A stretch of DNA of 64,000 bases from Bacteroidales bacterium SW299 (GCA_019550975.1 SDWH01000019.1:1-64000), one strand, 5' to 3'; shown: positions 29,906-40,003, numbered from the stretch's first letter. A program made the numbers and translations. The notes: generated from the sequence alone by a model not told the origin.

Positions 29906-30229
29906 AGAAGCAACTTAAAAAACGTCACGCACAATCTGGATAAAAGAAACCGACAGCACAAGCAACCTCAACGAGCCGGCAACTTCAGCGTAACGGATAA
30001 ACGATACGAAGGTTATCAAGTTATATTTCAAAAAAAGAGAATAAAGAAAAAGATGAATTTACACGATTATTCTTTCAGCACAACAGTACTTATAACAAAC
30101 ATACCAGCGCTTACACAAAAGCACCATGAGTCTATTAAATATAAGGAACAAGTATCCTCTCCCGAGATGTCGGACATGCAATCCTGCCATTGAATAAACG
30201 CTCTGTTTATTTCCAGTTATCACATTACA
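29906..30229. other. Intergenic region without recognised gene
   Basis: This AT-rich gap between the sigma promoter and the purA terminator shows no convincing coding frame, repeat or RNA. A 60-codon minus-strand frame (30059-30241) has no recognisable features and overlaps the purA terminator, so it is not called. Confidence 0.6.
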
Positions 30230-30281
30230 AATCAGGAGCAAAAGGCGATGCGTTCTATTCTGCCACCTTTTACTCCTGATT
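30230..30281 (-). terminator. Rho-independent terminator of purA
   Basis: A 16-bp stem with one mismatch (30230-30245 with 30266-30281, arms AATCAGGAGCAAAAGG and CCTTTTACTCCTGATT) and a 20-nt loop lies 9 nt after the purA stop on the minus strand. A short T-rich tail follows. Confidence 0.85.
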
Positions 30282-30290
30282 CGAAAACCA

Positions 30291-31559
30291 TCAGTCTATA
30301 TAACGTTCGATAGTCTGCTCTCTGTCCGGTCCGACAGAAACTATTTTAATTGGAGTTTCCAACTGTTCTTCAAGGAATGTGATATAAGCATTGAATTCTT
30401 CGGGGAACTCATCTTCACTGGTCATCTTTGTCATATCCGTCTTCCAACCGGGGAATTCCGCATAAACCGGCTCCACTCCTTCGCTGATATCATAAGGGAA
30501 ATAGTCGATTTCCTCGCCGTTTACCCGATAGGCTACACATGCCTTGACAGTATCAAAACCATCAAGAACATCACTCTTCATCAAAATCAGCTTGGTCACG
30601 CCGTTAATCATTATCGCATAGCGCAAAGCCACCAGGTCAATCCATCCGCAACGCCGTTCACGGCCGGTTACCGCACCGTATTCATGTCCCAGGTCACGAA
30701 TAGTCTTTCCTGTTTCGTCAAACAACTCCGTAGGAAACGGTCCGGATCCGACACGAGTGCAATAAGCCTTCATGATACCATAAACCTCACCGATTCTGTT
30801 CGGTCCGAGCCCCAGTCCCGTACAGGCTCCGGCACAAATTGTATTCGAAGAAGTAACGAACGGATACGAACCGAAGTCAACATCCAGCATTGTACCCTGA
30901 GCGCCTTCACAAAGGATGCTCTTTCCAGCCTTCAACAGTCCGTTCACTTCATGTTCACTGTCAACCAGATGGAATCCGCGCAAATAGTCAATGCCTTCCA
31001 TCCATTGCTTTTCAAGTTCCGTAATGTCATATTCATAGTTCAGGCTCTTCAGAATCTTTTCATGACGCGCCTTGGCTTCCGCATATTTTTCAGCAAAATT
31101 ATGAAGAATATCTCCCACACGCAGCCCGTTGCGGCTCACCTTGTCCGTATATGTCGGTCCGATACCCTTGCCCGTCGTTCCGACTTTTGCGTCACCTTTA
31201 GCCGCTTCATAAGCAGCATCCAGGATGCGGTGCGTAGGCAAAATCAGATGCGCCTTCTTTGATATGTGCAGACGTTCCTTCAACGGATGTCCGCTTGCCT
31301 CAAGCGCTTCAGCCTCAGCTTTAAACAAAGCCGGATCAAGTACAACGCCATTCCCGATGATATTTATCTTATCGCCTTGAAAGATTCCCGAAGGAATGGA
31401 ACGGAGCACATACTTCTGCCCTTCAAACTCGAGCGTATGACCTGCATTCGGTCCGCCCTGGAAACGGGCAACCACGTCATAGCGGGGGGTCAGCACGTCA
31501 ACGACCTTACCCTTACCTTCATCTCCCCACTGCAAACCTAACAAAACATCTACTTTCAT
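30291..31559 (-). CDS. purA: Adenylosuccinate synthetase
   Basis: A 422-residue cytoplasmic enzyme that joins IMP and aspartate with GTP, the first committed step to AMP. The N-terminal GTP-binding loop GDEGKGK is at residues 12-18. NAGHTLEFEG, GTTGKGIGPTYTDK and TGRERRCGWID are family signatures around the IMP and GTP sites. Length is normal (420-430). It starts 11 bp after the fur gene stop, so the two are probably cotranscribed, and it ends in a strong terminator. Confidence 0.98.
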   Translation of the reverse strand: MKVDVLLGLQWGDEGKGKVVDVLTPRYDVVARFQGGPNAGHTLEFEGQKYVLRSIPSGIFQGDKINIIGNGVVLDPALFKAEAEALEASGHPLKERLHISKKAHLILPTHRILDAAYEAAKGDAKVGTTGKGIGPTYTDKVSRNGLRVGDILHNFAEKYAEAKARHEKILKSLNYEYDITELEKQWMEGIDYLRGFHLVDSEHEVNGLLKAGKSILCEGAQGTMLDVDFGSYPFVTSSNTICAGACTGLGLGPNRIGEVYGIMKAYCTRVGSGPFPTELFDETGKTIRDLGHEYGAVTGRERRCGWIDLVALRYAIMINGVTKLILMKSDVLDGFDTVKACVAYRVNGEEIDYFPYDISEGVEPVYAEFPGWKTDMTKMTSEDEFPEEFNAYITFLEEQLETPIKIVSVGPDREQTIERYID

Positions 31560-31570
31560 GATTCTCTGTT

Positions 31571-32050
31571 TTATGTATTTTTCGTTATATTATTTTTCTT
31601 GCGCTTCATTCCCATGCACTTGCTGCAGAGTCCATAGATATACAGCGAATAATGCGACGCATGAAATCCTTTCAGCTTCGTTTCAGCGATGGCCTGCTTC
31701 AGGTTCTCATCTTCAAATTCTGACACTTTTCCACAGCAAGTGCAAATCATATGATGATGGGTTTCATTGTTATACGAACGTTCGTATTGGGAAGTGTTTC
31801 CAAACTGGTGCTTTATCACCAGTCCAGCATCAATCAGCAGAATGATCGTGTTGTAGAGCGTTGCACGGCTGACACGGAATTTTTCCTTATCAGCCATGTA
31901 AATATACAGACTGTCTATATCGAAATGCCCTTTGATCGAATAAATCGTATCAAGTATCGCATAACGTTCAGGAGTCTTGCGATGTCCGTTCTTCTGCAAA
32001 TAATCAGTCAGTATCTGCTTTACCTTATCTTTTATATCCTCTTCCATCAT
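31571..32050 (-). CDS. Fur/PerR-family metal-dependent regulator
   Basis: A 159-residue transcription factor. A winged helix (about 15-90, containing RVSRATLYNTIILLIDAGLV) is followed by a dimerisation domain with a structural zinc site of two CxxC pairs (Cys103/106 and Cys142/145) and a His cluster HHH at 98-100. It may sense iron or peroxide; the sequence does not decide between Fur and PerR. Two adjacent ATG codons are possible starts. Its own promoter lies at 32067-32097 and purA follows by 11 bp. Confidence 0.92.
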   Translation of the reverse strand: MMEEDIKDKVKQILTDYLQKNGHRKTPERYAILDTIYSIKGHFDIDSLYIYMADKEKFRVSRATLYNTIILLIDAGLVIKHQFGNTSQYERSYNNETHHHMICTCCGKVSEFEDENLKQAIAETKLKGFHASHYSLYIYGLCSKCMGMKRKKNNITKNT

Positions 32051-32066
32051 TCAACTGTTCAGCGTT

Positions 32067-32097
32067 CAAAGTTAACCTTTTTTGCGTAATATAGAAA
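32067..32097 (-). promoter_or_regulatory. Bacteroides-type promoter of fur-purA
   Basis: On the minus strand: TTTC (32097-32094), 19 nt, TAACTTTG (32074-32067), 17 nt before the start codon. It matches the -33/-7 consensus TTTG and TAnnTTTG with one mismatch. Confidence 0.6.
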
Positions 32098-32099
32098 GA

Positions 32100-32771
32100 T
32101 TATAGACTATATTCTATCTCATTTTTTATTTCCCGGGCAGCAGCAGCCATTTCCGGCTTCTCCGATTTCTGAAGGGGTCCCAACAGCTTCATCATTTTCT
32201 TTGCCTGCATACGGCTTTGCAGAGCCAGCTTGCATAACGAAGCAGAAGCGGCTCTTTTGATCCATGCAGAATCCCCCTCAACGGCTGCGAAAGCCTGGTC
32301 GGTAAACTCCGCCTCGGCACGTTCGTCAAGCTTGAGGCCGTTAGCCAGCAGGCGGGTCATCAGCAGGAAGCCGCACAAACGGAAATACTCACGGTCGTCC
32401 GCAATCCACCTGAACACGACTTCCGAAGCATAAGGCAGACGCTGGAACAGCGTCATCACAGTATATTCAGCCAGTTCCAGACAGGACATGTCATCCATCC
32501 ACATTTCAGCAATCTCCGGATAAAAAGTTTCGGCCGGCTGCAACATGCCTGCCATGATCTTGCACTCGCGTATATCTTCCTTCCACAAAGCCTGGGCAAG
32601 TGCATGGTCCGGCTTATAAGCGGAAGCGATTTCTTTCAGCCGGGGATATTCAATGCCGAATATCACCTTGTACTTCATTCCCTTGTCGCGCAAGCTCTGC
32701 GAAACCGTACCGTTCATGAACAGACGGAACTTCGACTTTATATCTTTTATCGTTTCATGTATATCATTCAT
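32100..32771 (-). CDS. DNA alkylation repair (AlkD-like) HEAT-repeat protein
   Basis: A 223-residue soluble protein made almost entirely of amphipathic helices in HEAT-like pairs, with the pattern of the DNA alkylation repair family (AlkC/AlkD-like): YPRLKEIASAYKPDHALAQALWKED near the N-terminus and WIKRAASASLCKLAL near the C-terminus. AlkD homologues excise bulky or cationic alkylated bases, but many Bacteroidetes members are uncharacterised and may lack activity. It lies 51 bp after the DPP III gene on the same strand. Confidence 0.75.
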   Translation of the reverse strand: MNDIHETIKDIKSKFRLFMNGTVSQSLRDKGMKYKVIFGIEYPRLKEIASAYKPDHALAQALWKEDIRECKIMAGMLQPAETFYPEIAEMWMDDMSCLELAEYTVMTLFQRLPYASEVVFRWIADDREYFRLCGFLLMTRLLANGLKLDERAEAEFTDQAFAAVEGDSAWIKRAASASLCKLALQSRMQAKKMMKLLGPLQKSEKPEMAAAAREIKNEIEYSL

Positions 32772-32822
32772 ATCATCATAGAGTTAAACCAACGGCACTC
32801 CGGCAACAGCAAGCAAAAGCAA

Positions 32823-34787
32823 TCACAGATTGCTGTATTCCCTGCTGTAACGAAGCATCTGTTCGGCATATCCTTCCGTATAGTCTACGGACACATCCAC
32901 TATCTTATTCTCACTGTCTGTCGTCGCCCTGTATACAGGATTGACAAAGCCTTTGTATGGTGCCAGGTGCAATCTCCTGTAGCGTGCGAGCACTTCTTCA
33001 TGAAGCTCCTTGTCGACTCTGACTCCATATTTTTCAACAAGCACTCGGGCCGCCTCAAAATCTCCCTCACTCTTGATTCGCTGTATTTCAGCAAGCAGCC
33101 GTCCAAACAAATCCCTGAGAGCCGGATAGTCATTTATCTTCACATACGTCTTTCCGTCCCGCTTCACCAGCTCCACTACACGGGCGGAAGCTCCATGCTC
33201 CAGCGCCCACCGGGCTATCAACTGCCGGTTGCGCATATGCGCTTCTTCCACATTGCATCCAGGCTCTATCCGCACCAGCTGGGTCATCAGGCCATTCATC
33301 ATATACGAATAGTATTCAGCCTTATATGCTTCCGTGTCCGGCGTGAGCTTCAGCTCCACCAGCTTGGCATCAGGCAAGAAATACAACCCGAACAGATCGG
33401 CACGGGCTTCTTCAACAGTAGAGCCATAAGCTTTCAGGGCATCCGGATCGACACCCGGAAGAAGCTTGCCCGAACCATGCCCCAGACATTCATGCAGATC
33501 GGTATGAAGGTTGTCGGTCAGATCGGCATATTTGTCAAGAAGCGCCTTCTCATCCTCGCCATATACAAATTCTTCACGGAAACCGTTGCCTCGGGCCGCC
33601 TTGTTATAAGCGTCAATCAAGTTGCCGATAGTTACAGACTTCGAACCATGAACGCTGCGGATCCAATTGGAATTCGGCAGATTGATTCCGATCGCTGTGC
33701 TCGGATACAGATCTCCGCCCAAGATGGCCGCTGTAATGACCTTGGCAGATACTCCGGTAACCTTTTCTTTTCTAAAACGCACGTCTGCCGGCGAATGGTC
33801 TTCAAACCACTGGGCATTGCTGCTGATTGTTTCCGTACGGCGGGTAGCTTCCAGATCCTTGAAATTCACGATCGACTCCCAACTGGCTTTCATGCCCAAA
33901 GGATCCCCGTAACTCTCAATAAAACCGTTCACAAAGTCTACATGCGACTCCGTATCCTTCAGCCATTCGATCGAATATTCGTCAAAAGTATGCAGGTCGC
34001 CGGTCTGATAGAATTCAATCAGCAGGCGGATCACCTTGCGCTGCGAATCATTCTCCGCAACCGTTTCCGCTTTCTCCAGCCAGCCTGTTATCTTTTCGAT
34101 GGCAGAACCGTACATTCCGCCCGCCTTCCAAACCTCTTCTTTCAGCCGCCCGTTCTCTTTGACAAGCCGGCTGTTCATTCCGAACATCACGGGCTTATCG
34201 TTTCCCGGTTCTTTCTGCGCCGCATAAAACGCTTCCGCCTCCTGCTGGGTAACCCCTTCATAATAGTTGGCGGCAGAAGTCTGTACCAGATCTTCTCCGT
34301 CTGCCTGATTAACCCGCTTAGGCATTACGGAAGGATCAAACATAACCGGAAACAGTTTTCCGCACATGGCTTCTTTGGTTTCTCCTTCCTCTAAAGGCAG
34401 CCGCGATTCATCCAGCGAATCAACCAGTTGTCTGAAATAGCCTTCAGAAAAGTCCGGAACAAATTTATCACAAGCATAATGGTGATATATTCCGTTTGAA
34501 AACCACACCCGTTTAAGATAAACTTCAAAGGCACGGAACTCATCTGTCGTCCGTTCCCCCTCATAATCCGTATAGACCGTCTCCAGCAGGCGGCGGATCT
34601 GCAGATTATATTTCCCGTTCTGGTCAAACAGAATATCTCTTCCTTCAAGCGCAGCCTGCGACAAATAATAAACCAATGTCTTTTGCCTGAGCGACAATTC
34701 GTCGAATCCGGGCACACGATACCGAAGCAGCTGCAAATCAGCGAACTGCTCTACCGTATAAACAAAACCATTATCCTTTTCCTTCAT
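32823..34787 (-). CDS. Dipeptidyl peptidase III (M49)
   Basis: A 654-residue zinc peptidase that removes dipeptides from the N-terminus of oligopeptides. The M49 hallmark HECLGH is at residues 432-437 (zinc-binding His432 and His437, catalytic Glu433); the second motif EEARAD follows about 30 residues later and supplies the third ligand. There is no signal peptide in this reading, so it is probably cytoplasmic. The open frame extends to 34952, but the first 55 residues of that frame overlap the coding sequence of the AraC gene and resemble nothing. The ATG at 34787, preceded by AGGAAAAG, is the likely start. It overlaps the AraC gene end by 17 bp, suggesting coupled translation. Confidence 0.93.
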   Translation of the reverse strand: MKEKDNGFVYTVEQFADLQLLRYRVPGFDELSLRQKTLVYYLSQAALEGRDILFDQNGKYNLQIRRLLETVYTDYEGERTTDEFRAFEVYLKRVWFSNGIYHHYACDKFVPDFSEGYFRQLVDSLDESRLPLEEGETKEAMCGKLFPVMFDPSVMPKRVNQADGEDLVQTSAANYYEGVTQQEAEAFYAAQKEPGNDKPVMFGMNSRLVKENGRLKEEVWKAGGMYGSAIEKITGWLEKAETVAENDSQRKVIRLLIEFYQTGDLHTFDEYSIEWLKDTESHVDFVNGFIESYGDPLGMKASWESIVNFKDLEATRRTETISSNAQWFEDHSPADVRFRKEKVTGVSAKVITAAILGGDLYPSTAIGINLPNSNWIRSVHGSKSVTIGNLIDAYNKAARGNGFREEFVYGEDEKALLDKYADLTDNLHTDLHECLGHGSGKLLPGVDPDALKAYGSTVEEARADLFGLYFLPDAKLVELKLTPDTEAYKAEYYSYMMNGLMTQLVRIEPGCNVEEAHMRNRQLIARWALEHGASARVVELVKRDGKTYVKINDYPALRDLFGRLLAEIQRIKSEGDFEAARVLVEKYGVRVDKELHEEVLARYRRLHLAPYKGFVNPVYRATTDSENKIVDVSVDYTEGYAEQMLRYSREYSNL

Positions 34788-35265
34788 TTCTTTTCCTGTA
34801 ATTATTGGGCGTTTCACCCAGATTTCTGTAAAAAGCAGCATAAAATGACTGACGGTTTGTAAAACCTGCCATCGCTCCGATTTCCTCGATGCTCCTTTCC
34901 GCATGCCTCCTGTCCTGAAGCAGACGGAGGGCTTCCTTAATCCGATAGTCATTCAGCAGGCAGGAATAATTCTTGCCGAAACGAGAATTGATGACAGCCG
35001 ACAGATAACGTGAATTTGTATGCAGATCTCTGGCTAAATCCTTGGCTGTGTAATACGGGTCCCGATATTTTTTCTGGCCTTCCACTATATCAACAATTTT
35101 TCTATACAGTTCGTCAGCCAGTCTGACGCGCATCACAGTCCGATAAGACGGCTTTTTATCCTTCTGCTTTCTCAAATTATAAGGCAACCGCTTCCCGGCT
35201 CCGCCTCCATCATCCGCATTAAGCTTTTCCTGCTCCACCATTTCATCTGCCTTATTAAAAACCAT
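34771..35265 (-). CDS. AraC-type HTH regulator without sensor domain
   Basis: A 164-residue protein. A charged N-terminal stretch (1-65) precedes a complete AraC HTH pair (about 70-158): helix-turn-helix 1 in YTAKDLARDLHTNSRYLSAVI and helix-turn-helix 2 in RSIEEIGAMAGFTNRQSFYAAF, followed by the conserved P-NYRK end. No ligand-binding or receiver domain is visible. Its last 17 bp overlap the DPP III start, so the two form one unit. A 21-bp-period repeat array lies 153 bp upstream. Targets are unknown. Confidence 0.88.
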   Translation of the reverse strand: MVFNKADEMVEQEKLNADDGGGAGKRLPYNLRKQKDKKPSYRTVMRVRLADELYRKIVDIVEGQKKYRDPYYTAKDLARDLHTNSRYLSAVINSRFGKNYSCLLNDYRIKEALRLLQDRRHAERSIEEIGAMAGFTNRQSFYAAFYRNLGETPNNYRKRNEGKG

Positions 35266-35417
35266 TCGTAAAAAAATAGAATTACAAAAATGGCAGAAGT
35301 TTTTTTATTCTGCAACTTTTGACCTATTTATTTCTGCCCGAAGAAAGGGCCGCCATTGCCCGCGACAAAAGCTGGCGAAAGAATAAGCAAGTCCGAAGCC
35401 TCTCGCCGGAAAGTTTG

Positions 35418-35516
35418 TCTTCAGGCTAAAGACATGTATCTCCAGCCTGGAGATATGCGTCTTCAGCCTGGAGATTTATATCTCTAACCTGGAGATACAG
35501 ATTACTCCAATGCAAA
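35418..35516. repeat. 21-bp-period palindromic array B (4 units plus a decayed fifth)
   Basis: Units start at 35418, 35439, 35460 and 35481: TCTTCAGGCTAAAGA, TCTCCAGCCTGGAGA (nearly perfect palindrome), TCTTCAGCCTGGAGA and TCTCTAACCTGGAGA. The 6-bp spacers are CATGTA, TATGCG and TTTATA. A degenerate fifth unit (CTCCAATGCAAAA) is at about 35505-35517. Same unit, period and orientation as arrays A and C. It occupies the divergent gap between the AraC gene and recQ, which otherwise (35266-35575) shows only AT-rich sequence. Confidence 0.9.
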
Positions 35517-35575
35517 ATGCTCTTTTCCCGCATCTATCGAACGCACAGCATTTGCACAACAAGTGAAACCAAGCG

Positions 35576-35608
35576 TTGCTTCTCTTTATAAAAGAATCAT
35601 TACCTTTG
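35576..35608 (+). promoter_or_regulatory. Bacteroides-type promoter of recQ
   Basis: TTG at 35576-35578 and, 22 nt later, TACCTTTG at 35601-35608, a full match to the -7 box TAnnTTTG. Transcription would start near 35615, about 12 nt before the ATG at 35627. This rules out the upstream in-frame codon at 35576 as start. Confidence 0.65.
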
Positions 35609-35626
35609 CAGCAAATCACGAACAAG

Positions 35627-37471
35627 ATGACAAAAGAATTGATGCTAAATACCCTGAAAGCCTATTTCGGCTACACACAGTTCCGGCCATTGCAGGAAGA
35701 TATCATAACAAACATCATGCAGAAAAAAGACACGCTTGTCCTTATGCCTACCGGAGGAGGAAAATCCATCTGCTTCCAGCTCCCGGCTCTCATGATGGAC
35801 GGAACAGCCATCGTCATCTCCCCGCTTATCTCACTCATGAAAGATCAGGTGGAGGCTCTTCAGGCAAACGGCATTCCGGCCTACGCGCTGAACAGCATGA
35901 ACGACGAAACGACCAATGTGCGTCTGAAACAAAAGTGCCTGCAAGGGAAAGTGAAGCTGCTCTACATATCGCCCGAACGCATCCTGTCAGAAATCAACTT
36001 TCTCCTGCGCGACATCAAAATATCTCTTTTTGCCATTGACGAAGCGCACTGCATCTCGCAATGGGGCCATGACTTCCGTCCGGAATATACGCAGCTGAAA
36101 CTCCTGCGGGAGAGCTTCCCGAATGTTCCGGTCGTGGCGCTGACAGCAACCGCCGACAAGATTACACGCGAAGACATCGTGCGACAACTCGACATGCACG
36201 CCCCGAAAATCTTCATTTCGTCATTCGACCGCCCCAACCTCAGCCTAGAAGTCAAACGCGGATACCAGCAGAAAGAAAAAATACGCACCATCACAAACTT
36301 CATCCTGCGGCACAAGAACGACAGCGGAATCATCTACTGCATGAGCAGAAACGGAACGGAGAAGGTTGCCGAACTGCTGAGGAAAGAAGGTTTCAGCGTC
36401 GCTGTCTATCATGCCGGACTGAGCAACGCCCAACGCGAAGCAGCACAAGACGACTTCATCAACGACCGTGTGCAAATCGTATGCGCCACCGTGGCTTTCG
36501 GTATGGGAATCGACAAATCAAACGTGCGCTGGATTATCCACTACAACCTGCCCAAAAGCATCGAAAGCTTCTATCAGGAAATCGGACGGGCAGGGCGCGA
36601 CGGGCTCCCGAGCGAAACCTTGCTGTTCTATTCGTTCGGCGACATCGTCATGCTGTCTAAATTTGCAGAAGACAGCGGACAACAGGAAATAAACAGGGAA
36701 AAGCTGGAACGCATGAGGCAATACGCTGAAACGGACATCTGCCGCCGACGGATTCTGCTGAACTATTTCGGAGAAAACATGGACCATGACTGCGGAAACT
36801 GTGACGTCTGCAAGAACCCGCCGGAACGGTTTGACGGCACTGTCATCGTACAGAAGGCTCTCAGCGCAATCATGAGAACCGACCAGAAAGTAGGCATGCA
36901 CACGCTGATAGACATTCTGAAAGGTTCGCCTACTCAAGAAATCACGGCAAAAGGGTATCATAACCTGAAAACGTTCGGCGCAGGAAGGGATGTCCCGGCA
37001 CGCGACTGGCAGGATTTTCTTCTGCAAATGTTGAATCTGGGCTTCTATGAGGTAGCATATAATGAAAACAATCACCTGAAAATAACCGATGCGGGACGCA
37101 AGGTCCTGTTCGGCCGCGAACGGGCACAGCTGGTGGTTATCAAAAGAGAAGAAAGAGTTTCCAAAACAGCAGAGAAGAAGAAACATACGGCATCCGCAAA
37201 ACCTGCCGCTACTCTTTTCGACCGTCCGGCATCGACAGATGACGCACTGTTCGAAGAACTCCGCCAACTGCGTAAAAAACTTGCCGACCAACAAGCTATA
37301 CCGCCCTATATTGTACTGTCAGACAAGACGCTAAAACAAATCTGCATCCAAAAGCCTGTCACACTCGACGAGTTCGGAGAAATAAGCGGAATCGGAGAAT
37401 TCAAAAAAACACATTACGGAAAAGACTTCACCGATGCCATAAAGAAATTCCTTTCAAGCAACAGGCTCTGA
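35627..37471 (+). CDS. recQ: ATP-dependent DNA helicase RecQ
   Basis: A 614-residue superfamily 2 3'-5' helicase for recombination and replication-fork repair. The helicase core has Walker A GGGKS with Lys46, DEAH at residues 138-141 and motif [12 protein letters not shown]. The RecQ C-terminal zinc domain carries [12 protein letters not shown] and the CxxCxxC pattern in DCGNCDVC. A winged helix follows, and a C-terminal HRDC-like region ends in [15 protein letters not shown]. Length is normal. The ATG at 35627 is preferred because the promoter -7 box lies at 35601-35608. It is divergent from the AraC gene and convergent with the nitroreductase gene. Confidence 0.97.
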   Translation: MTKELMLNTLKAYFGYTQFRPLQEDIITNIMQKKDTLVLMPTGGGKSICFQLPALMMDGTAIVISPLISLMKDQVEALQANGIPAYALNSMNDETTNVRLKQKCLQGKVKLLYISPERILSEINFLLRDIKISLFAIDEAHCISQWGHDFRPEYTQLKLLRESFPNVPVVALTATADKITREDIVRQLDMHAPKIFISSFDRPNLSLEVKRGYQQKEKIRTITNFILRHKNDSGIIYCMSRNGTEKVAELLRKEGFSVAVYHAGLSNAQREAAQDDFINDRVQIVCATVAFGMGIDKSNVRWIIHYNLPKSIESFYQEIGRAGRDGLPSETLLFYSFGDIVMLSKFAEDSGQQEINREKLERMRQYAETDICRRRILLNYFGENMDHDCGNCDVCKNPPERFDGTVIVQKALSAIMRTDQKVGMHTLIDILKGSPTQEITAKGYHNLKTFGAGRDVPARDWQDFLLQMLNLGFYEVAYNENNHLKITDAGRKVLFGRERAQLVVIKREERVSKTAEKKKHTASAKPAATLFDRPASTDDALFEELRQLRKKLADQQAIPPYIVLSDKTLKQICIQKPVTLDEFGEISGIGEFKKTHYGKDFTDAIKKFLSSNRL

Positions 37472-37488
37472 AACAACAGACAGGGCAT

Positions 37489-37545
37489 AAAGGAAACGGG
37501 ATTTCATACGCTGAATTTGCGAGCATACGAAATCCCGTTTCCTTT
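37489..37545. terminator. Bidirectional terminator between recQ and the nitroreductase gene
   Basis: A perfect 17-bp inverted repeat (AAAGGAAACGGGATTTC at 37489-37505 with its complement at 37529-37545) and a 23-nt loop lie between two convergent genes. A-rich and T-rich arm ends allow termination in both directions. Confidence 0.88.
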
Positions 37546-37585
37546 GTATTTATGTCGGATACGACTCAGTCCGGCAACAGCAATT

Positions 37586-38092
37586 CTATTTCAAAAGTAT
37601 GCCTTCCATCGGTTTCCGCTTCTTTTCGGGAATAACCGAATCGGCAGCATAGCCAAGCGGAATCAAAACAGCAGGCTCAATTCCGGCCGGAAGGCTCAAT
37701 GCCTCAGCGCATAACCGGACATCGAAATTGCAGACCCAACAGGTTCCCAGACCAACTTCGGTGGCTGCAAGGCAAAGATGTTCTACCGCAATGGCCACAT
37801 CAATGTCGCCATGATCCTTCCCGTCAGACGGACGATGCCACGATTCGTTGTGATTGACACATGCAACGACAATGCAAGGAACCGAAGCAATCCAGTCCCG
37901 CGGGTAAGCCCTTTTAAGAGCTTCCAATGCAGTGCCCTCCGTAACGACAGCAAACCGCCACGGCTGAAAATTGACCGCCGAAGGAGCCATCCGGACACAT
38001 TCCATGATGTAATCAAGTTTGGACTGCTCTACTGGATTAGGCAGATATTTTCGCACCGAATGTCTGGACTTTACCAAATCAAGCATTTTCAT
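37586..38092 (-). CDS. Nitroreductase-family flavoprotein
   Basis: A 168-residue FMN-dependent oxidoreductase of the compact nitroreductase group. The N-terminal SRHSVRKYL and PSAVNFQPWRF match FMN-contacting segments; the C-terminal half contains TCWVCNFD and IPLGYAADS, typical of the family. The natural substrate cannot be assigned. It lies 18 bp after the YidE-like gene on the same strand and may be cotranscribed with it. Confidence 0.9.
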   Translation of the reverse strand: MKMLDLVKSRHSVRKYLPNPVEQSKLDYIMECVRMAPSAVNFQPWRFAVVTEGTALEALKRAYPRDWIASVPCIVVACVNHNESWHRPSDGKDHGDIDVAIAVEHLCLAATEVGLGTCWVCNFDVRLCAEALSLPAGIEPAVLIPLGYAADSVIPEKKRKPMEGILLK

Positions 38093-38110
38093 AGCTCCAC
38101 CTTTCCTTTT

Positions 38111-39790
38111 CTAAACAGCCAAAAGCAATATCAGCAACTGAGCTGTCAAAATACGCAAAAACATAGCCAATGGATAAACCGTTGAATAACCTACCGCCGG
38201 AGCGTCATTTCCAGAGGTCTGGTTGGCATAAGCCAAAGCAGGGGGGTCTGTGTTGCTTCCGGCAATAAGTCCCATCAGCGTAAAATAATTGACTTTATGA
38301 TGCCAACGTGCCACCGCACCAATGATAATCAGAGGCAGGAAGGTTATCAGGAATCCGACCCCCACATAAAGCAACCCGTCGCCCTCAATGACTGTCTGCA
38401 CAAAATTCTCTCCCGCCTTGATTCCGACACTTGCAAGAAAGAGAACCAGACCGACCTCACGAAGCATCAGGTTTGCACTCATGGTAGTATAAGTGACCAG
38501 CTTCACTTTATAGCCGAAACGTCCTATCAGGATAGAAATGATAAGCGGACCACCGGCAAGACCCAACTTCACCGGAGTAGGCATACCCGGAATGGCAATA
38601 GGCAGACTGCCGAATATGATACCGCAGAGAATACCTGCGAAGATAGTCACGATGTTCGGATGGTCAAGACGCTTCAACTGATTACCCAGCAGATTGGCTA
38701 CGCGTTCGATAGCGTCCCGCGGACCGACAACCATCACACGGTCACCGACCTGCAAGCGCAGTTGGCGCGAAGCGAACAAATCCATACCCGAACGGTTCAC
38801 CCGCGTCACATTTACACCGTACATACTGCTGAAATGAATCTCACCTAACGTCTTTCCGTTAATGCTGGGCTGAGTAACCAGAATACGGCGCGACACCATT
38901 GTCTTGTCGTGCTGGTCGGTGATTCCCCACTCCTGCTCCACTCTCGGACCAATGAAGGCCACAATCGCTTCAGCATCATCTTCCGCACAGATAATATACA
39001 TCCGGTCGCCCAAATGAAGTTCCGTCTTAGAATTGGGCGTATGCATATGTTCATTCTGGATAATGCGCGAACAAACGAAATCACGCGCAAGGAAGTTCTG
39101 CACCTGCGACAAGGTTTTCCCGTTCAAAGCCTCGTTATGAACTTCCAGAGAAAGAGAGAACGGTTTCAGATGCGGGTTTGCTTCTTCCTGCTGCTGTATC
39201 TCTTTCATTTCCTCAGCCAAATCCACCCGGCAAAGGTAACGGATAACAATCGTAGAGAGAATAATGCCCATTACGCCCAACGGATAGGCACATGCATATC
39301 CCATAGCGATTTCCGGACCGTTGTAATGCAGCTGCTGCAACGCTTCGTTCGCAGCACCAAGTCCCGGAGTATTGGTCACCGCACCGCAAAGGATACCCAC
39401 CAGCATCGGAATCTCAATGCGGCCCTGCAATGCATAATAGCAGACTAAAGCTACGGCAATATTCAGCGCCACCACACCGACAGCCAGAAGGTTCAGCGTT
39501 ATACCTCCTTTCTTGAATGATGAGAAAAAAGACGGACCTACCTGAAGACCGATACAGTAGACAAACAGAATAAGTCCAAAATCTTGCAGGAATGAAAGAA
39601 TGGACGGATTACCGGTAAAGCCAAAGTGTCCGGCCAGGATTCCAGCAAACAAAACAAAAGTTACTCCAAGCGATATGCCGAAGAACTTAATTTTCCCCAA
39701 CAACACCCCTAAAGTGATGACAAATGCATAAAGCGCCACTATATGGGCGATGGAATTGGGGTTTGTCAATAAATCTTGTAGCCAATTCAT
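38111..39790 (-). CDS. YidE/AspT-family membrane antiporter with two RCK_C domains
   Basis: A 559-residue inner-membrane protein. An N-terminal block of about five helices (to residue 190) and a C-terminal block (about 385-559) form the aspartate:alanine-exchanger fold. Between them are two cytoplasmic RCK_C (TrkA-C) domains (about 205-290 and 295-375; note [14 protein letters not shown] and [14 protein letters not shown]). Characterised relatives exchange aspartate for alanine or succinate, but most YidE-like members have no known substrate. A strong promoter is at 39817-39848. Confidence 0.88.
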   Translation of the reverse strand: MNWLQDLLTNPNSIAHIVALYAFVITLGVLLGKIKFFGISLGVTFVLFAGILAGHFGFTGNPSILSFLQDFGLILFVYCIGLQVGPSFFSSFKKGGITLNLLAVGVVALNIAVALVCYYALQGRIEIPMLVGILCGAVTNTPGLGAANEALQQLHYNGPEIAMGYACAYPLGVMGIILSTIVIRYLCRVDLAEEMKEIQQQEEANPHLKPFSLSLEVHNEALNGKTLSQVQNFLARDFVCSRIIQNEHMHTPNSKTELHLGDRMYIICAEDDAEAIVAFIGPRVEQEWGITDQHDKTMVSRRILVTQPSINGKTLGEIHFSSMYGVNVTRVNRSGMDLFASRQLRLQVGDRVMVVGPRDAIERVANLLGNQLKRLDHPNIVTIFAGILCGIIFGSLPIAIPGMPTPVKLGLAGGPLIISILIGRFGYKVKLVTYTTMSANLMLREVGLVLFLASVGIKAGENFVQTVIEGDGLLYVGVGFLITFLPLIIIGAVARWHHKVNYFTLMGLIAGSNTDPPALAYANQTSGNDAPAVGYSTVYPLAMFLRILTAQLLILLLAV

Positions 39791-39816
39791 AATATTAAAT
39801 CATTTCAATTTGCTGA

Positions 39817-39848
39817 CAAATGTAACCAATTAAAAGCAACATGACAAA
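39817..39848 (-). promoter_or_regulatory. Bacteroides-type promoter of the YidE-like gene
   Basis: On the minus strand: TTTG (39848-39845), 20 nt, TACATTTG (39824-39817), 26 nt before the start codon. It is a perfect match to the Bacteroides housekeeping consensus in boxes and spacing. Confidence 0.85.
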
Positions 39849-39972
39849 CTTTTCTTTCACAATATACGAAAAGCCAGACATAAAAAAGCCGGACATTCCC
39901 TATGGCTCGCACAAAAACACGCCCGCTCCTTCAGTTATACCAGAAGCAGGACACGGACATCCATTAAAAAAA

Positions 39973-40003
39973 TATCCCGATGCCATCTGCCGGCACCGGG
40001 ATA
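39973..40003 (-). terminator. Rho-independent terminator of the M13 peptidase gene
   Basis: A 12-bp stem with one mismatch (39973-39984 with 39992-40003) and a 7-nt loop; on the minus strand it is followed by a run of seven T. It lies 28 nt after the peptidase stop. Confidence 0.9.

Noticed and set aside
30059-30241. 60-codon minus-strand frame between purA and the sigma gene
   Set aside because: It overlaps the purA terminator and has no recognisable features.
32604-34394. 596-codon plus-strand open frame
   Set aside because: It lies antisense to the DPP III gene, has no recognisable domain, and arises from codon bias of the real gene. The same applies to the long plus-strand frames at 5628-6599, 6906-7709 and 48935-50413.
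34788-34952. N-terminal extension of DPP III to 34952
   Set aside because: The extra 55 residues lie inside the coding sequence of the AraC gene in another frame and look like nothing known. ATG 34787 has a ribosome-binding-like AGGAAAAG upstream.
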